Assembly (NCBI GenBank): GCA_015179045.1
Contig: WHUZ01000147.1
Span: 16,745 to 80,744 of the forward strand
Source of the DNA: Kalaharituber pfeilii
Taxonomy: Eukaryota > Ascomycota > Pezizomycetes > Pezizales > Pezizaceae
Direction: 5' to 3'
Length of the DNA stretch: 64,000 bases
Shown here piece after piece: positions 21,800-32,385 of this stretch (position 1 is its first letter; each line of letters begins with the position of its first letter). The notes under the pieces were generated by a model. The model did no database searches. It saw nothing but the letters and a program-made list of their open reading frames with translations, and was not told the origin of the DNA. The position numbers and the translations under genes are program-made.

Positions 21800-22642
21800 A
21801 TGGCTCCAACCACGAAAACCACGAGAGGCCGAACTAGCAACCAGACCGACCCTCTCCGACAAGCCAGAAGGGCCACACGGATGGCCAGGTGCTGCTTGAA
21901 GGTAAATAACGCCGATCGAAGCCGTCCCAGCAGCCCCGATGAGACCGACAAGCAGGCCGGAACCCACCACTCCCACGCCACAACATAGAAGCAGTTCGGC
22001 ACCAGCCGCTAGGTTGACCACGGAAGAAGGGGGGAACGACATGGATTACGATTATATGAATACAAACCTTAAGGACAACAAGCACGCTCCCGAAATTAAC
22101 AGAGACATCGTCATGCAGAACACCACAGAGACACCGAACCACACTCACATGCCGGTACCCCTAACTCCAAGACCCTCGTGAGGCAGAGGAGGAGGATACA
22201 GGCAATGTAGGCGTGGACGCGGAGGGCCACCTACCAGCGAGAGACCAAAGCCCACAGACATACCAAACCCCATAAACACGCCAGAACGCACGACCACTAA
22301 AACCTCAAATCTCGAAGGAAAAGGTGAGGAACCAGCCAAAGAAACCCGTACTAAAACGGGTGTGATGACGGCTCAACAGCATCCACTGTTTCGCACGGGT
22401 ACCGGTGTCTAGAGCTGGCAGAACAAAGCCTCAAGGGCGGCCTCAATAATCAAATGTCAAGAAAAGAGTCTTCAATTGTCTTGTCTGTACGTGTCCATAT
22501 CTGTCCATGTCTGTATATCTCCGTGTATGTCTGTATCCATCCATGTATGTCGCTGCTTCCTTGCTTGCTTCCACAGTCCTATCTACATACAATTAATAGA
22601 CCACCTTCGCCTTCCAACTGAGCCACACCGACAGCCGAACCC

Positions 22643-22680
<38 letters not shown>

Positions 22681-23183
22681 CCCGACCCCCGCAGAGACCG
22701 CACCGGCACCGAAGCCGAAGCCCACAGGGAAAAGACAAAAGAACAGCAAGCCCTCCGATCCAACTCCCAAAACCGACGCCATCACCACTTCGAAAGCCGG
22801 CGTCGTGGTACACGGAATCTCCTTAAGGAAGGACTTGGGAAAGGTGAGGAAGTGGCTGGAGGCTGGGAATAAGACACTGGGCAAGACCGTGGGGATAAGG
22901 TGGCTGAGACGCAAGACTGAGCTGTTAGCCGAGGGCAAGAAGACAAGCTCGGTCGTGGTGTACTTGGAGGAGGAGAAAGAGATAGACAGAGTCAGGTTGG
23001 GAGGGAGGCTGCTGAGGACCACTCAATACGAGCCGGACAGGCGGAGGAAGTAGGCTGTATTGACCCCCGCATCACACACGAGATCCGCGGGCCCCACATG
23101 TATTTAGGCATCAGTTAGTTTTTGTTTTTTCTTCTCAATTATATACCTCGCCATAGCCCACAGGGCGGCATGCGAGTACTGAA

Positions 23184-23216
<33 letters not shown>

Positions 23217-24121
23217 GAGCCTATACATACATATCTCGCTTCTTAATCATAATTTTGTTCCTCATCCCATGCATGTGTCATCATGTGGCCCTACCGTTGA
23301 GTACCGCTCCGGCCCGCGTATGGCCTTATTCTTTCCATCGGTACCGTGGTTACCACCACACCGGGGAAGGAGCCGACAAACCCACTGAGGAAAGAACTAC
23401 GGAAACCCCCACTGCCTAGAAGGGCCTGGAAATGCCGAAAAGGAGACCTACGCAGCAGTTGCCATAGCCCAAGGACACACGAACGAAACCGTGAACATCC
23501 CGAAGGGCCCCAAAAACACAAAGCCCATACTAAAGACAGCCACCCAAGACGGTCCTACCACTAGAGACTGCATCCCGAGGAACCAGTTTTGGCAAGCAAG
23601 AATATACAACATAGCGAACTGGAAGGAGAAATGGGACAACCTGACGAAAGGCAATGGGGAGATGGAAACCCTGAAGAAGAGGATCAACTAAAACCTGGGC
23701 CAGGATGCGTCATATATGGTACAGAGAATTATACTAGATTAGGACTTCCCGTGTGAAAGGATACTCCTCATGGCAGATGCCGGGCAGAAACAGGAACCAA
23801 GAAACCTCAAGACACTCACCAAAGCAATCAAGCGGGACAACCCAGGAGCCAGGATTGACTGGGACAGCCGACGGGTGGAAATCGTCACCTTCAATATAAT
23901 AGACAACGAGGGAGTGTCTAGGGTAGAGCGTGAATTATGAATCGAGAACCCGGGAGACCTCGCCAACAGAAATGTAAGGAGACTCACAGACCGACAGGTC
24001 CCACCGAGGAAAGAGAACAGAGCAATATCAGTCTTCATATCGAATAACGTGCTAAGAGACAGTCTAACATTTAGAGGAGAGAACATCAAGTATTACCTAT
24101 GAGACGACCTGGGGAAAGGGA

Positions 24122-24123
<2 letters not shown>
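21800..24123 (+). pseudogene. LINE B ORF1 (gag-like), broken
   Basis: Starts ATGGCTCCAACCACGAAAAC, like LINE A ORF1 at 34450, but then jumps to a segment matching LINE A 36100 (RSSSAPAARLTTEEGG), losing about 1.5 kb. It carries several frameshifts and stops, is interrupted by the half-LINE at 22625, and continues at about 23400-24120 (QFWQARIYNIANW, VEIVTFNIIDNEG) until the inverted repeat. It would have bound element RNA. No function is expected now. Confidence 0.7.
22625..23212 (+). mobile_element. half-LINE copy with CACCGA tandem repeat
   Basis: 588 bases flanked by AACTGAGCC (22616-22624; 23213-23221). A (CACCGA)n array of about seven units at 22650-22690 precedes the ORF1-like domain ending at 23053 (VVVHGISLRKDLGKVRKW, IRWLRRKT, then a stop). 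The tail hairpin is the GCCC-ACA-GGGC variant. Confidence 0.8.
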
Positions 24124-24156
<33 letters not shown>

Positions 24157-25741
24157 TCAGTACTCGCATACCGCCCTAAGGGCTACGGCGAGGGTTTTAT
24201 TATAACAGAAATAAAAAACAAGTCAACATCTAGTTACATGTAGTGCCCGCGAAACTCCTTCATGGTGCGGGTGGCATGCCCGGTATGTCCTACTTCCGTC
24301 CCCTCTCCGATTCATACCGGTCCGACCTTAACCAACGTCCCCCGAGCCTCACCCTCCCAACCTCGGTCTCCTTCCCCAAGTAAACTACCGCCGAGCTGGT
24401 TTTCTTTCCTTCCTCAACCAGCGTGGTCTTCTTCCTCAACCAGCGAATTCCGGTGATCTTTCCCAATTCCTTATTCGCTGCCTCCAACCATTGTCTGACC
24501 TTCCCTAGGTCCTTCCGTAGGGCGATCCCGTGTACTACGACGCCTGTTTTAAGTTTGGTGGTGGCATCGGGGTTGGTTGGTGGGGAGGTGGAGGTGCTCT
24601 TGGGGCGGGGAGAGGGACCTTTGCGTGATGTGGCTGCCAAGTGGCGCTGGAAGGCTTCGTCTTGACTCGGCAGCTTTCCTTTGCCCTTCCTGACGGCGGG
24701 GGAGGTGGGGTCGCGCTCGGAGGCTCCTCTGCGCGGGGTGGTGCTCCCGTGGCTGTGGGGTCGACCGAGGAGGACGACGTGATCTTTCTGGCCTCCTCAT
24801 CGCTGAGTTGGCGCTTAATCTCATATGGTTGGTTGGGAGCTGGGGTTTTTCCCTTCCTCTTCTTCGTTCGAGTAGGGGTGGTGTTGCCGACCGTGCGTGG
24901 CGTCGGTGGCGGTGGTGGAGGTGGTGGCGCCGGCGGTGATGGTGGTGGTGGGGCCAGTTTGTCGCTTGGCCAAACCCAGCTGCCTGACTCCCACTACTCG
25001 AACGAAGAAGAGGAAGGGAAAAACCCCAGCTCCCAACCAACCATATGAGATTAAGCGCCAACTCAGCGATGAGGAGGCCAGAAAGATCACGTCGTCCTCC
25101 TCGGTCGACCCCACAGCCACGGGAGCACCACCCCGCGCAGAGGAGCCTCCGAGCGCGACCCCACCTCCCCCCGCCGTCAGGAAGGGCAAAGGAAAGCTGC
25201 CGAGTCAAGACGAAGCCTTCCAGCGCCACTTGGCAGCCACATCACGCAAAGGTCCCTCTCCCCGCCCCAAGAGCACCTCCACCTCCCCACCAACCAACCC
25301 GATGCCACCACCAAACTTAAAACAGGCGTCGTAGTACACGGGATCGCCCTACGGAAGGACCTAGGGAAGGTCAGACAATGGTTGGAGGCAGCGAATAAGG
25401 AATTGGGAAAGATCACCGGAATTCGCTGGTTGAGGAAGAAGACCACGCTGGTTGAGGAAGGAAAGAAAACCAGCTCGGCGGTAGTTTACTTGGGGAAGGA
25501 GACCGAGGTTGGGAGGGTGAGGCTCGGGGGACGTTGGTTAAGGTCGGACCGGTATGAATCGGAGAGGGGACGGAAGTAGGACATACCGGGCATGCCACCC
25601 GCACCATGAAGGAGTTTCGCGGGCACTACATGTAACTAGATGTTGACTTGTTTTTTATTTCTGTTATAATAAAACCCTCGCCGTAGCCCTTAGGGCGGTA
25701 TGCGAGTACTGATATAAAAAAAAAAAAAAAAAAAAAAAAAA
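24124..25741. repeat. 1.6-kb head-to-head inverted repeat of two half-LINEs
   Basis: 24124-24876 (minus half-LINE) is the near-perfect reverse complement of 24994-25741 (plus half-LINE), separated by about 117 bases. Poly(T) opens and poly(A) closes the structure. By eye the arms differ by a few homopolymer indels, for instance one C near 25300. The minus arm keeps an open ORF1-like frame (24640-24290); the plus arm is shifted. No target duplication is present: the left flank matches LINE ORF1 and the right flank matches the endonuclease region, so about 740 bp of LINE B is missing here. Confidence 0.9.
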
Positions 25742-26707
25742 TCGACACCTATGGGCTAAAATAGTAGATAAGTAGAGACACTATCACCTGGACATACACG
25801 TCAATGGTACTGTAAGATCAGCCATTCTGGACCTGGTTTTCACCAAAGAAGGGGAGTGGAAGCCGGAGGGCATCATATGGATAGCAGGATCAGACCATGC
25901 AATGATAATAGGGAGGATCCCTACAAGACACAGCACCTCCCACAGGACGGTTCAGGTCACGGATTGGGATAAGTGGGAGGAATTCATAGAGAGGTGGGGC
26001 AGCAAGCCATTGAAGGAGGGTGTCAACGCCTACAACCTTAGAAAAGAACTTAGCCAGAAATACACCAAGGAAGCACGAATCACAGACAGGACTAAGAATG
26101 GTTTGATAGGGACGTCAAAAATGCTCGCAAAATGACAAAGTACATACTACGTAGTGGACGAACACATCAGAAGAAGACATGGGCCCGAAAACTCCTCAGC
26201 GAAATCATCCAGGAAAATAAAAAAGAACACTGGGAGACATACATGGAGGAGGACAGGATCACTTCTCCCTGGGATATCTTCCGACTGGCTAGAAACCTAT
26301 TCCGAAAGAGGGAACTGATGAGTACACTCGGGATTGACCAACAGATAGCAGATACCCTCATCAAACGGAATTTCATCACCACCGAGCCAGCGAATTCGCA
26401 GACACAGCAAAGACTCCACCCGATGGGGATCACCATCGGAAAAGAGGAAGCCAGAAAAGCAATCGATAAAGTGGTGACGAGAACGAAGTCAAGATCGGCC
26501 ACACGCCCCGACGGGATACAATACGGGCTTCTCAAGATGATTTAGAAGACCACATTATACACTGCCTTGAGGGAGGAAATCGTGAACTACATAAATGTGG
26601 AATACGAGTTCACAAGGGGCTTTAACGTAGTGATGATTCCCAAGAAAGGCAGACCTAGAGACGATCTGGCAAGCTGGAGACCAAATAGGGCGGCAAGCGA
26701 TTAATGA

Positions 26708-26749
<42 letters not shown>

Positions 26750-27211
26750 AATACCATAGCGAAACTCAGGCAGAAGGTAATAGCTAACATCCTTCAATGA
26801 CAAGACACCCTATTCCAAAACTCCCAACTGGGGAGCCGACTGCTACGAGGGGCCGAAGACTTACAGAGACAGACCCTCAAGGAAGTAACAAAGAGGCTGG
26901 GAAAAAACAAGTGGACCGCCATAGTGGGGGACGACATAAAATTAGCCTTCAACTTACTAAGATGGGACAGAGTAGTCAAAAGGATCAGAAGCACAAACCA
27001 CAACTTAGTAGCTTTTGTCGAGGGCTTCCTACAACCCAACGGCTTCCACCTCTCATGGGACGGCAAGCGACGAGCTAAAGGTAGAATGACGGATGGAATC
27101 CCTCGAGGTTCCTCCCTCTCCCCTGTCCTGTTCCTCATAGGGGTAGTACTGGTAGCGGAGAGAGCAGATAACCGGAATTTCACCCGCTCGTACGTAGATG
27201 ACTTTCACAGT
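25742..27211 (+). pseudogene. LINE B ORF2 fragment: endonuclease end and RT palm
   Basis: 25742-26110 encodes the end of an APE-type endonuclease (SAILDLVF, the SDHAMIIG block). 26132-26545 and 26750-27211 encode RT with RPDGIQYGLLK, GDDIKLAFNLL, MTDGIPRGSSLSPVLF and the catalytic RSYVDDFHS. Several stops and frameshifts, and a bare LINE tail at 26694-26746, break it. The copia element entered directly after YVDDFHS. RT resumes at 32206. Confidence 0.85.
26694..26746 (+). mobile_element. bare LINE tail plus long poly(A) inside RT
   Basis: Only AGGGCGGCAAGCGATTAATG, ATAT and about 40 A. No target duplication is visible and some codons of the SWRPI-TLLN region are lost. Confidence 0.7.
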
Positions 27212-27484
27212 TCAAGAAGTCACGCTTTTCGAGCGGAGAGAGTTAATTCATTAATTACAGAAGAAGTCTCCAGTATGCACAGGACCCGTGACTTATATGT
27301 CCTTCACAGCGACCTTCACAATTGCCACAGTAAAAACTTTTCACACGCCACAGTCAACCATCAGTCAACCCGCCGGCCTATAATTCCTCCCGCCGGCCTA
27401 TAATTCCTCCCGCCGGCCTATAATTCCTCCCGCCGGCCTATAATTCCTCCGTGTCGGTGCTAGGATTACACCGTCGGTTCAACA
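27212..27484 (-). repeat. 3' LTR of the young copia
   Basis: 273 bases; on the minus strand it starts TGTTGAACCG and ends CTTCTTGA. Contains four tandem CGCCGGCCTATAATTCCTCC units. Confidence 0.9.
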
Positions 27485-27601
27485 CCCCCTCTTAATCTAG
27501 CACCCATTGAAAGTCAATACCCATTATTGCCAGCCACGGTCCACCAGTCCACATGAGCGCTCCCAACATTATATTTCCTTCCAGATCTTGGTCCCATCTT
27601 T

Positions 27602-30600
27602 TCAATATTTCCTCCCAATCATCATTCCTAGGTACTCTTTGAACTTCGTAAACTTCTGTCCTGTTAATACCTTGGTTAGCCCATCAGCTGGATTCTCCTT
27701 CCCTGATATCCACGAAACAAGAAGCTCTCCATTCTCCACACATTCCCTGACGAAGTGATGGCGCCGCCTGATGTGCTTAGTCCGCTGGTGGAATTCCGGG
27801 TTGTCTGACAGTTTGCAGGCCCCGGTACTGTCTGAAAACACATGTGGAACAAATGTGTCTCTGCTGTCTAGGTCCTTCAATATTTTTCCCCACCATAAGG
27901 CCTCTTGTGCAGCCTCCCCCAGAGCTATATATTCCGCTTCAGTAGAGGAAAGGGTCACCACATCCTGCTTTCTACTCTGCCATCCCAGGGGTGCATCTCC
28001 CATCATTACCAGAATACCCGTGGTTGCTTTTTCCTCCAATTGTTCCTCACCCGCATCGGTTATTATTCTGAGATCTTGTCCGAGTCCCTTACCTAACTCT
28101 ATCCCTTCATTTGCGGTCCCAAGAAGGTAAGCTGCCACCCGTCTTGCTGCTTGCAGATCTGATTCTGATGGTGATGCTGTTCTCCTGGATAACCTACTGA
28201 CTGCATACCTGATGTCAGGGCGGCACATGCGAGCTATGAAGAGTAGTGCCCCTATAAGAGACTGAAAGGGTTTTGGATTCGGCAGAGGTGTCCCATTCAT
28301 TTCTAGGTCCTGGTATGGGTGAGGTGCATGCTGAATGATTCCATGTTGCTGGCAAACCTCTCGGATCGCTGTTGCCATTGAAAGCATGACTGTTTCTGAG
28401 CTCCAGCTAAGGTGCACTCCAAGGAATAGACTGGGCTTGCCTTTCCGTTCGACTGTAACATATGTTGATAGGTGTTTGACGAGTTGTTCACATTCGTCTT
28501 GCGAGGCAAACGTTCCGAGCAGGTCATCAACATGGACAGTTATGACGGTTGTGTTACTGAAGTATAGGCCTAAATCATCCTTGCATTGGGAGAGCCCAGC
28601 TGAAAGTAGTAAGTCATGGAGGACAGTATTCCAATTCCGTGCCGCTTGCTTTAATCCGTAGAGTGCCTTCTTGAGTCTCCAGGCTCGAGTACCAGTAAAA
28701 TGTGAGTCTTTAATATAGAGTTCTTCAGTAACTGGTGAATTCAGGTATGCAGCTTCTATATCAAATTGCTCAACTACCCAGTTTCTCTGTATAGCTCGGT
28801 GAAGTGCGAGTCGCCAGGATTCGGCCCTGCAGACTGGTGCAAATGTCTCGTGGTAATCGATTCCAGGTCGTTGAGTAAATCCTCTGGCTGTAAGCCTTGC
28901 TTTATACCTCTTGGGGTTTGTGGGATCTAGCTCTGACTTGATTCGGAGTACTACCTTTGTATCTACTGTTGTGGCTCCTGCTGGTACCTGATCTACCCAC
29001 TCAAAAACTTGGTATTTCTCTACCTGCTTAAGCTCTCGCTGAAGTGCGTCCTGCCAATGATTTGCCTCCGGACTCTGTAGTGCCTCTTGAATAGTCAGAC
29101 ACGCTTCTGTTACATAGGTGGAGGGGTCCGAGGGGTCAAATCGTTTGATTGGTTTTGGGACTCTGGTCGGCCTCTCATCACTTATAGATTTTGACGCTTG
29201 GAACTCTTGTTGTAGCTGGAATTCTGCCGCTCGTTGTCTTGCTGCTTCCGGGAAGGTATCACCATACTTTTGCCACCAAGGTTCTGATTGCTCTGGCAAA
29301 TTCATAGATTGGCTTGATGATGCTGGTGGTGGTAGTCTCAACTGAGTCACCGGTTTCGCCGTACTTCTCGCTACCCCGGTTGTTGATTCTTGAGAGACCT
29401 GCTTTGCCGGTGTTTGAGGGAACTGACCTGGCATAGTTGCCGAATCGATAGGTATTTGGACTGGTTTGGGTACTGAAAGTTCGATTGAAGGGTCTATTAG
29501 AGATGTTACTTGTGATTCTTTTCGGGGTTTAGGATTCTTAGCCAGGGTAACTCGTCTATCTGGTAAAATGACTTTGTATACCCCATATGTTGGTGTAAAT
29601 CCTACTATCCGTGCCACCATTGCCTTATCACCGAGTTTGTTGTCTGTGTATGTATGGGCGAACACTTTCTCTCCAAACGGTCTGAACTGCTGTCTTTGCG
29701 CCTGAATATTGATACCAGGTACTGCGACCTCAAGTGGCGACTTGCCTTTCAATGACCGGTGCGGAATTCTATTCTTGACAAAAACCGAGTACTCCAAGGC
29801 TAGATTCCATGTATTCTTAGGCATTCCACTCCCATGCAAATTGGTCCTGAGTAAGTCCATAAGTGTTCTGTTCAGTCTTTCAGCTACAGCGTTTGTCTCA
29901 CTGTGATAGGGAACTGTGGGGTGGCTGATAATGCCTTGCTGTTCAAGCCATTGAAGGAAAGTTTTCGACTTGAACTCTCCTCCATGATCTGTCCTCAAGG
30001 CCCTTATTGGTTTCCCAGTCATGGTAGTGAATTGTTGAATCATCAACTGAAGTGTTTCAGCCGCAACTCCTTTGTTTGGAATCGATTTGGCGATGCACAG
30101 TCGAGAATAATCATCAGTAAGGGTGACGAAGTACCGACAGTTATTGAGGCTCTGAATCGGAAGTGGTCCACAAACATCTGAATGAATAAGTTCACCTATA
30201 GATGTCGTTCTGATCGACTCCTGGGCAGGGGATGGAGGCTTGCTCATCTTTCCTTTCATGCAGGCTTCGCATTGTAGTTGGGAAGTGTGGAGAGATGATG
30301 GAGCTTCTTGAATGTTCTTGAAAGCGGACAGGGGGAGATGGCCGTACCTTTCATGCCATTCACTCATACTTGCATGTGCTTCTTCTACCTTATTCTCGAA
30401 CATGTATAGATTTCCTTCCTTCCTAAGCTTGCATTCTATGCCTTTAAGAGATATTTTCCTGCCAGCCTTTCCTATGTGCATTTCTGCCCCCTCGTTTTCA
30501 AGTACCCCTAAGCTCACAAGTCTCCGTGATAACTCTGGCACAACAAGCACATTATTTAGCCAAAGTCCGGCCACTGATACTGTCCCAATATGAGATGAGT

Positions 30601-31690
30601 ACATCCTAGTTCCTGCTGAGCTTTTAATAGGCTCTATATGAGGTTGCGCATCAACAAGGTCTTCTAGGTAGGGCGTCATATGTTGAGAACATGCTGAATC
30701 GAGAGCCCATGCAGCTTCGGAGGTGGTAGTTACAGTAGTACTGGCTTCGGTATTAAAGGCAAAGTTTAGCCATTCTGTAGTGTTCGTTTCGGTACTAGTT
30801 GATTCAGTTGTATTTGCTTGCTTGGAAGTTCGGTTTTGCTCTCTCTTCTTGGTTCGACACTCTGATTCGGTATGCGATGTGCCTGGGAAGCCTCGAGCCT
30901 TACAAAATCCACATGGTATCCTGGTAGTGACAAAGGCAGCTGCCGGTTCAGGTTCATCCTTAGAGTTGTGCTTTTTGCTAGTAGGTCGCGAAATTTCCTT
31001 GAGTCTGAGAACCACATTCGAATATGTTGGTACGTCTTCCTTGGTTGTAATATTGTCGATAATATTGATATAGGGTTGAATTTTAGGAAGAGTGTTGAGT
31101 AATGCGGTCGCCTTCCAGGAATCAGTGACTGTGAAGTTCTTAATTCCAGCTGCTAGCGATGTAGTGCCGGCGGTGACACTGGCGACACTGGTAGCTAACT
31201 TAAGCCAATGGGATTCGAAGGCCATGATATGGTCAGTAATCGTCATTTTTCGATCATCAAACCGTAATTGTACCACATTAAAAAACAGAGCAGCGAGATG
31301 GGTTCTAGTTCTTCCTTCGTAAGTTTCTTTAAGGATCTTCCAAGCTTCCGCTGCTGTTGATGCTCCTCTTATCATTAGTTGTGGCTCTTCTTCACAGCTT
31401 TCCATAATATAGTCTAGTGCTTTATCGCTTTTATCCTGCCATAAAGCGAGATCTGTTGAGTTGGAGGGTGGTTCGATTTCGTTTCCAGTTACTATTTGAA
31501 GCAGCTTCTGTCTCCGAAGCTGGCGCGTGGCCTCAATGGCCCACGCAGGATAGTTATCTTCATTTGACAACTTTTTGGAGATGCGAGGGGTGATTTTCAG
31601 TACTTCGGAAATGTCGAGAGTTGACGTGGATTTCGCTATAGAGAAAGAAGAGGAGGAGGCGCCTTCTGACGACATAGTGGTAAGCAGCAA
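27602..31690 (-). CDS. copia Gag-Pol polyprotein, 1362 aa, intact
   Basis: Domains in order: gag-like region (about residues 30-240), a zinc knuckle CX2CX9HX4C (CGFC...HTESEC, spacer longer than the usual four), protease with LDSACSQHM (DSA rather than DSG or DTG), integrase with an HERYGHL...CEACMKGK zinc region and DDE residues in HSDVCGPL, RTDHGGEF and AVAERLNR, RT with KARLTARGFTQ, LYGLKQAARNW and VDDLLG, and RNase H with LSSTEAEYIALGEA and TKHIRRRHHFVRE. The likely start is the second Met (MSSEGASSS). No stop or frameshift interrupts it, so the element could be active. It would be translated from one RNA and processed by its own protease. Confidence 0.95.
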   Translation of the reverse strand: MLLTTMSSEGASSSSFSIAKSTSTLDISEVLKITPRISKKLSNEDNYPAWAIEATRQLRRQKLLQIVTGNEIEPPSNSTDLALWQDKSDKALDYIMESCEEEPQLMIRGASTAAEAWKILKETYEGRTRTHLAALFFNVVQLRFDDRKMTITDHIMAFESHWLKLATSVASVTAGTTSLAAGIKNFTVTDSWKATALLNTLPKIQPYINIIDNITTKEDVPTYSNVVLRLKEISRPTSKKHNSKDEPEPAAAFVTTRIPCGFCKARGFPGTSHTESECRTKKREQNRTSKQANTTESTSTETNTTEWLNFAFNTEASTTVTTTSEAAWALDSACSQHMTPYLEDLVDAQPHIEPIKSSAGTRMYSSHIGTVSVAGLWLNNVLVVPELSRRLVSLGVLENEGAEMHIGKAGRKISLKGIECKLRKEGNLYMFENKVEEAHASMSEWHERYGHLPLSAFKNIQEAPSSLHTSQLQCEACMKGKMSKPPSPAQESIRTTSIGELIHSDVCGPLPIQSLNNCRYFVTLTDDYSRLCIAKSIPNKGVAAETLQLMIQQFTTMTGKPIRALRTDHGGEFKSKTFLQWLEQQGIISHPTVPYHSETNAVAERLNRTLMDLLRTNLHGSGMPKNTWNLALEYSVFVKNRIPHRSLKGKSPLEVAVPGINIQAQRQQFRPFGEKVFAHTYTDNKLGDKAMVARIVGFTPTYGVYKVILPDRRVTLAKNPKPRKESQVTSLIDPSIELSVPKPVQIPIDSATMPGQFPQTPAKQVSQESTTGVARSTAKPVTQLRLPPPASSSQSMNLPEQSEPWWQKYGDTFPEAARQRAAEFQLQQEFQASKSISDERPTRVPKPIKRFDPSDPSTYVTEACLTIQEALQSPEANHWQDALQRELKQVEKYQVFEWVDQVPAGATTVDTKVVLRIKSELDPTNPKRYKARLTARGFTQRPGIDYHETFAPVCRAESWRLALHRAIQRNWVVEQFDIEAAYLNSPVTEELYIKDSHFTGTRAWRLKKALYGLKQAARNWNTVLHDLLLSAGLSQCKDDLGLYFSNTTVITVHVDDLLGTFASQDECEQLVKHLSTYVTVERKGKPSLFLGVHLSWSSETVMLSMATAIREVCQQHGIIQHAPHPYQDLEMNGTPLPNPKPFQSLIGALLFIARMCRPDIRYAVSRLSRRTASPSESDLQAARRVAAYLLGTANEGIELGKGLGQDLRIITDAGEEQLEEKATTGILVMMGDAPLGWQSRKQDVVTLSSTEAEYIALGEAAQEALWWGKILKDLDSRDTFVPHVFSDSTGACKLSDNPEFHQRTKHIRRRHHFVRECVENGELLVSWISGKENPADGLTKVLTGQKFTKFKEYLGMMIGRKY

Positions 31691-31705
31691 ATGATGAGCT
31701 TGACG

Positions 31706-31905
31706 AGTAATGGGCTCCGATGAGCGACGATTGATGAGTGACGATGAGCGACGAGTGATAAGCTCCGATGAGCGACGAGTGATAGGCTCCGATGAGCGAC
31801 GAGTGATAGGCTCCGATGAGCGACGAGTGATAGGCTCCGATGAGCGACGAGTGATAGGCTCCGATGAGCGACGAGTGATAGGCTCCGATGAGCGACGAGT
31901 GATGA
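31706..31905 (-). repeat. 24-bp tandem repeat in the copia leader
   Basis: About eight units of GATGAGCGACGAGTGATAGG + CTCC between the PBS and the ORF start. Repeats in the untranslated leader are unusual for copia and may vary in number between copies. Confidence 0.85.
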
Positions 31906-31930
31906 ATAGGTAACGTGTTTGGCTAGTGGA

Positions 31931-31947
31931 GCTCCGGGCTCATAACC
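31931..31947 (-). promoter_or_regulatory. primer binding site, half-tRNA(iMet) type
   Basis: Minus strand GGTTATGAGCCCGGAGC directly abuts the LTR end. It complements GGGCTCATAACC, the anticodon-loop region of initiator tRNA-Met. Confidence 0.75.
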
Positions 31948-32200
31948 TCAAGAAGTCACGCTTTTCGAGCGGAGAGAGTTAATTCATTAATTACAGAAGA
32001 AGTCTCCAGTATGCACAGGACCCGTGACTTATATGTCCTTCACAGCGACCTTCACAATTGCCACAGTAAAAACTTTTCACACGCCACAGTCAACCATCAG
32101 TCAACCCGCCGGCCTATAATTCCTCCCGCCGGCCTATAATTCCTCCCGCCGGCCTATAATTCCTCCGTGTCGGTGCTAGGATTACACCGTCGGTTCAACA
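31948..32200 (-). repeat. 5' LTR of the young copia
   Basis: 253 bases, identical by eye to the 3' LTR apart from one fewer 20-bp unit. Confidence 0.9.
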
Positions 32201-32385
32201 ACAGTGTCCTGTCCAGCCCATCACTAAGCAAGCTGCGGAAAAACATCCAGACCCACCGGGCAGAACTAGCTAAGGAAGTAGCAGAAGAGGGATATGAGCT
32301 GGACCCCAAGAAGTCGGAGACAATCATCATAGGCATCAAGGGACCCAGTTACTGGCTGGCAGGTCTCCACGTCGACTGGGAACTA
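32201..32385 (+). pseudogene. LINE B RT fragment between copia and LINE A
   Basis: Encodes LSSPSLSKLRKNIQTHRAE, LDPKKSETIIIG and LAGLHVDWEL, the stretch that follows YVDDFHS in LINE A. It continues at 42848 with DWELKFDHH, so LINE A entered at codons for DWEL. Confidence 0.85.

Larger units (their letters stand above)
27212..32200 (-). mobile_element. young, apparently intact Ty1/copia retrotransposon
   Basis: LTRs at 27212-27484 and 31948-32200 appear identical except that the left one has four and the right one three copies of a 20-bp unit. ACAGT flanks the element (27207-27211; 32201-32205). On the minus strand the order is LTR, PBS GGTTATGAGCCCGGAGC (31947-31931), a leader with 24-bp repeats, a single 1362-codon ORF, the purine tract TTAAGAGGGGG, LTR. 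The PBS is complementary to an initiator-Met tRNA anticodon arm, the half-tRNA primer type known from copia and Ty5. Insertion was recent. Confidence 0.93.

Noticed and set aside
22476..22600. GTCTGTAT/CCATGTATGTC repeats as a regulatory array
   Set aside because: Looks like simple low-complexity sequence within broken LINE B ORF1; no second copy or boundary supports a function.
24549..25334. Several overlapping ORFs with the same protein on both strands
   Set aside because: They are mirror images created by the inverted repeat; only the ORF1-like frame pointing outward in each arm is meaningful.
27474..27484. tRNA or other Pol III gene suggested by GGTTCAAC boxes
   Set aside because: The sequence is the LTR terminus; no cloverleaf or A box is present.
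31706..31905. 24-bp repeats as a CRISPR array or a repeat protein gene
   Set aside because: They lie exactly between the copia primer site and its ORF, have no spacers, and the ORF over them is a by-product.
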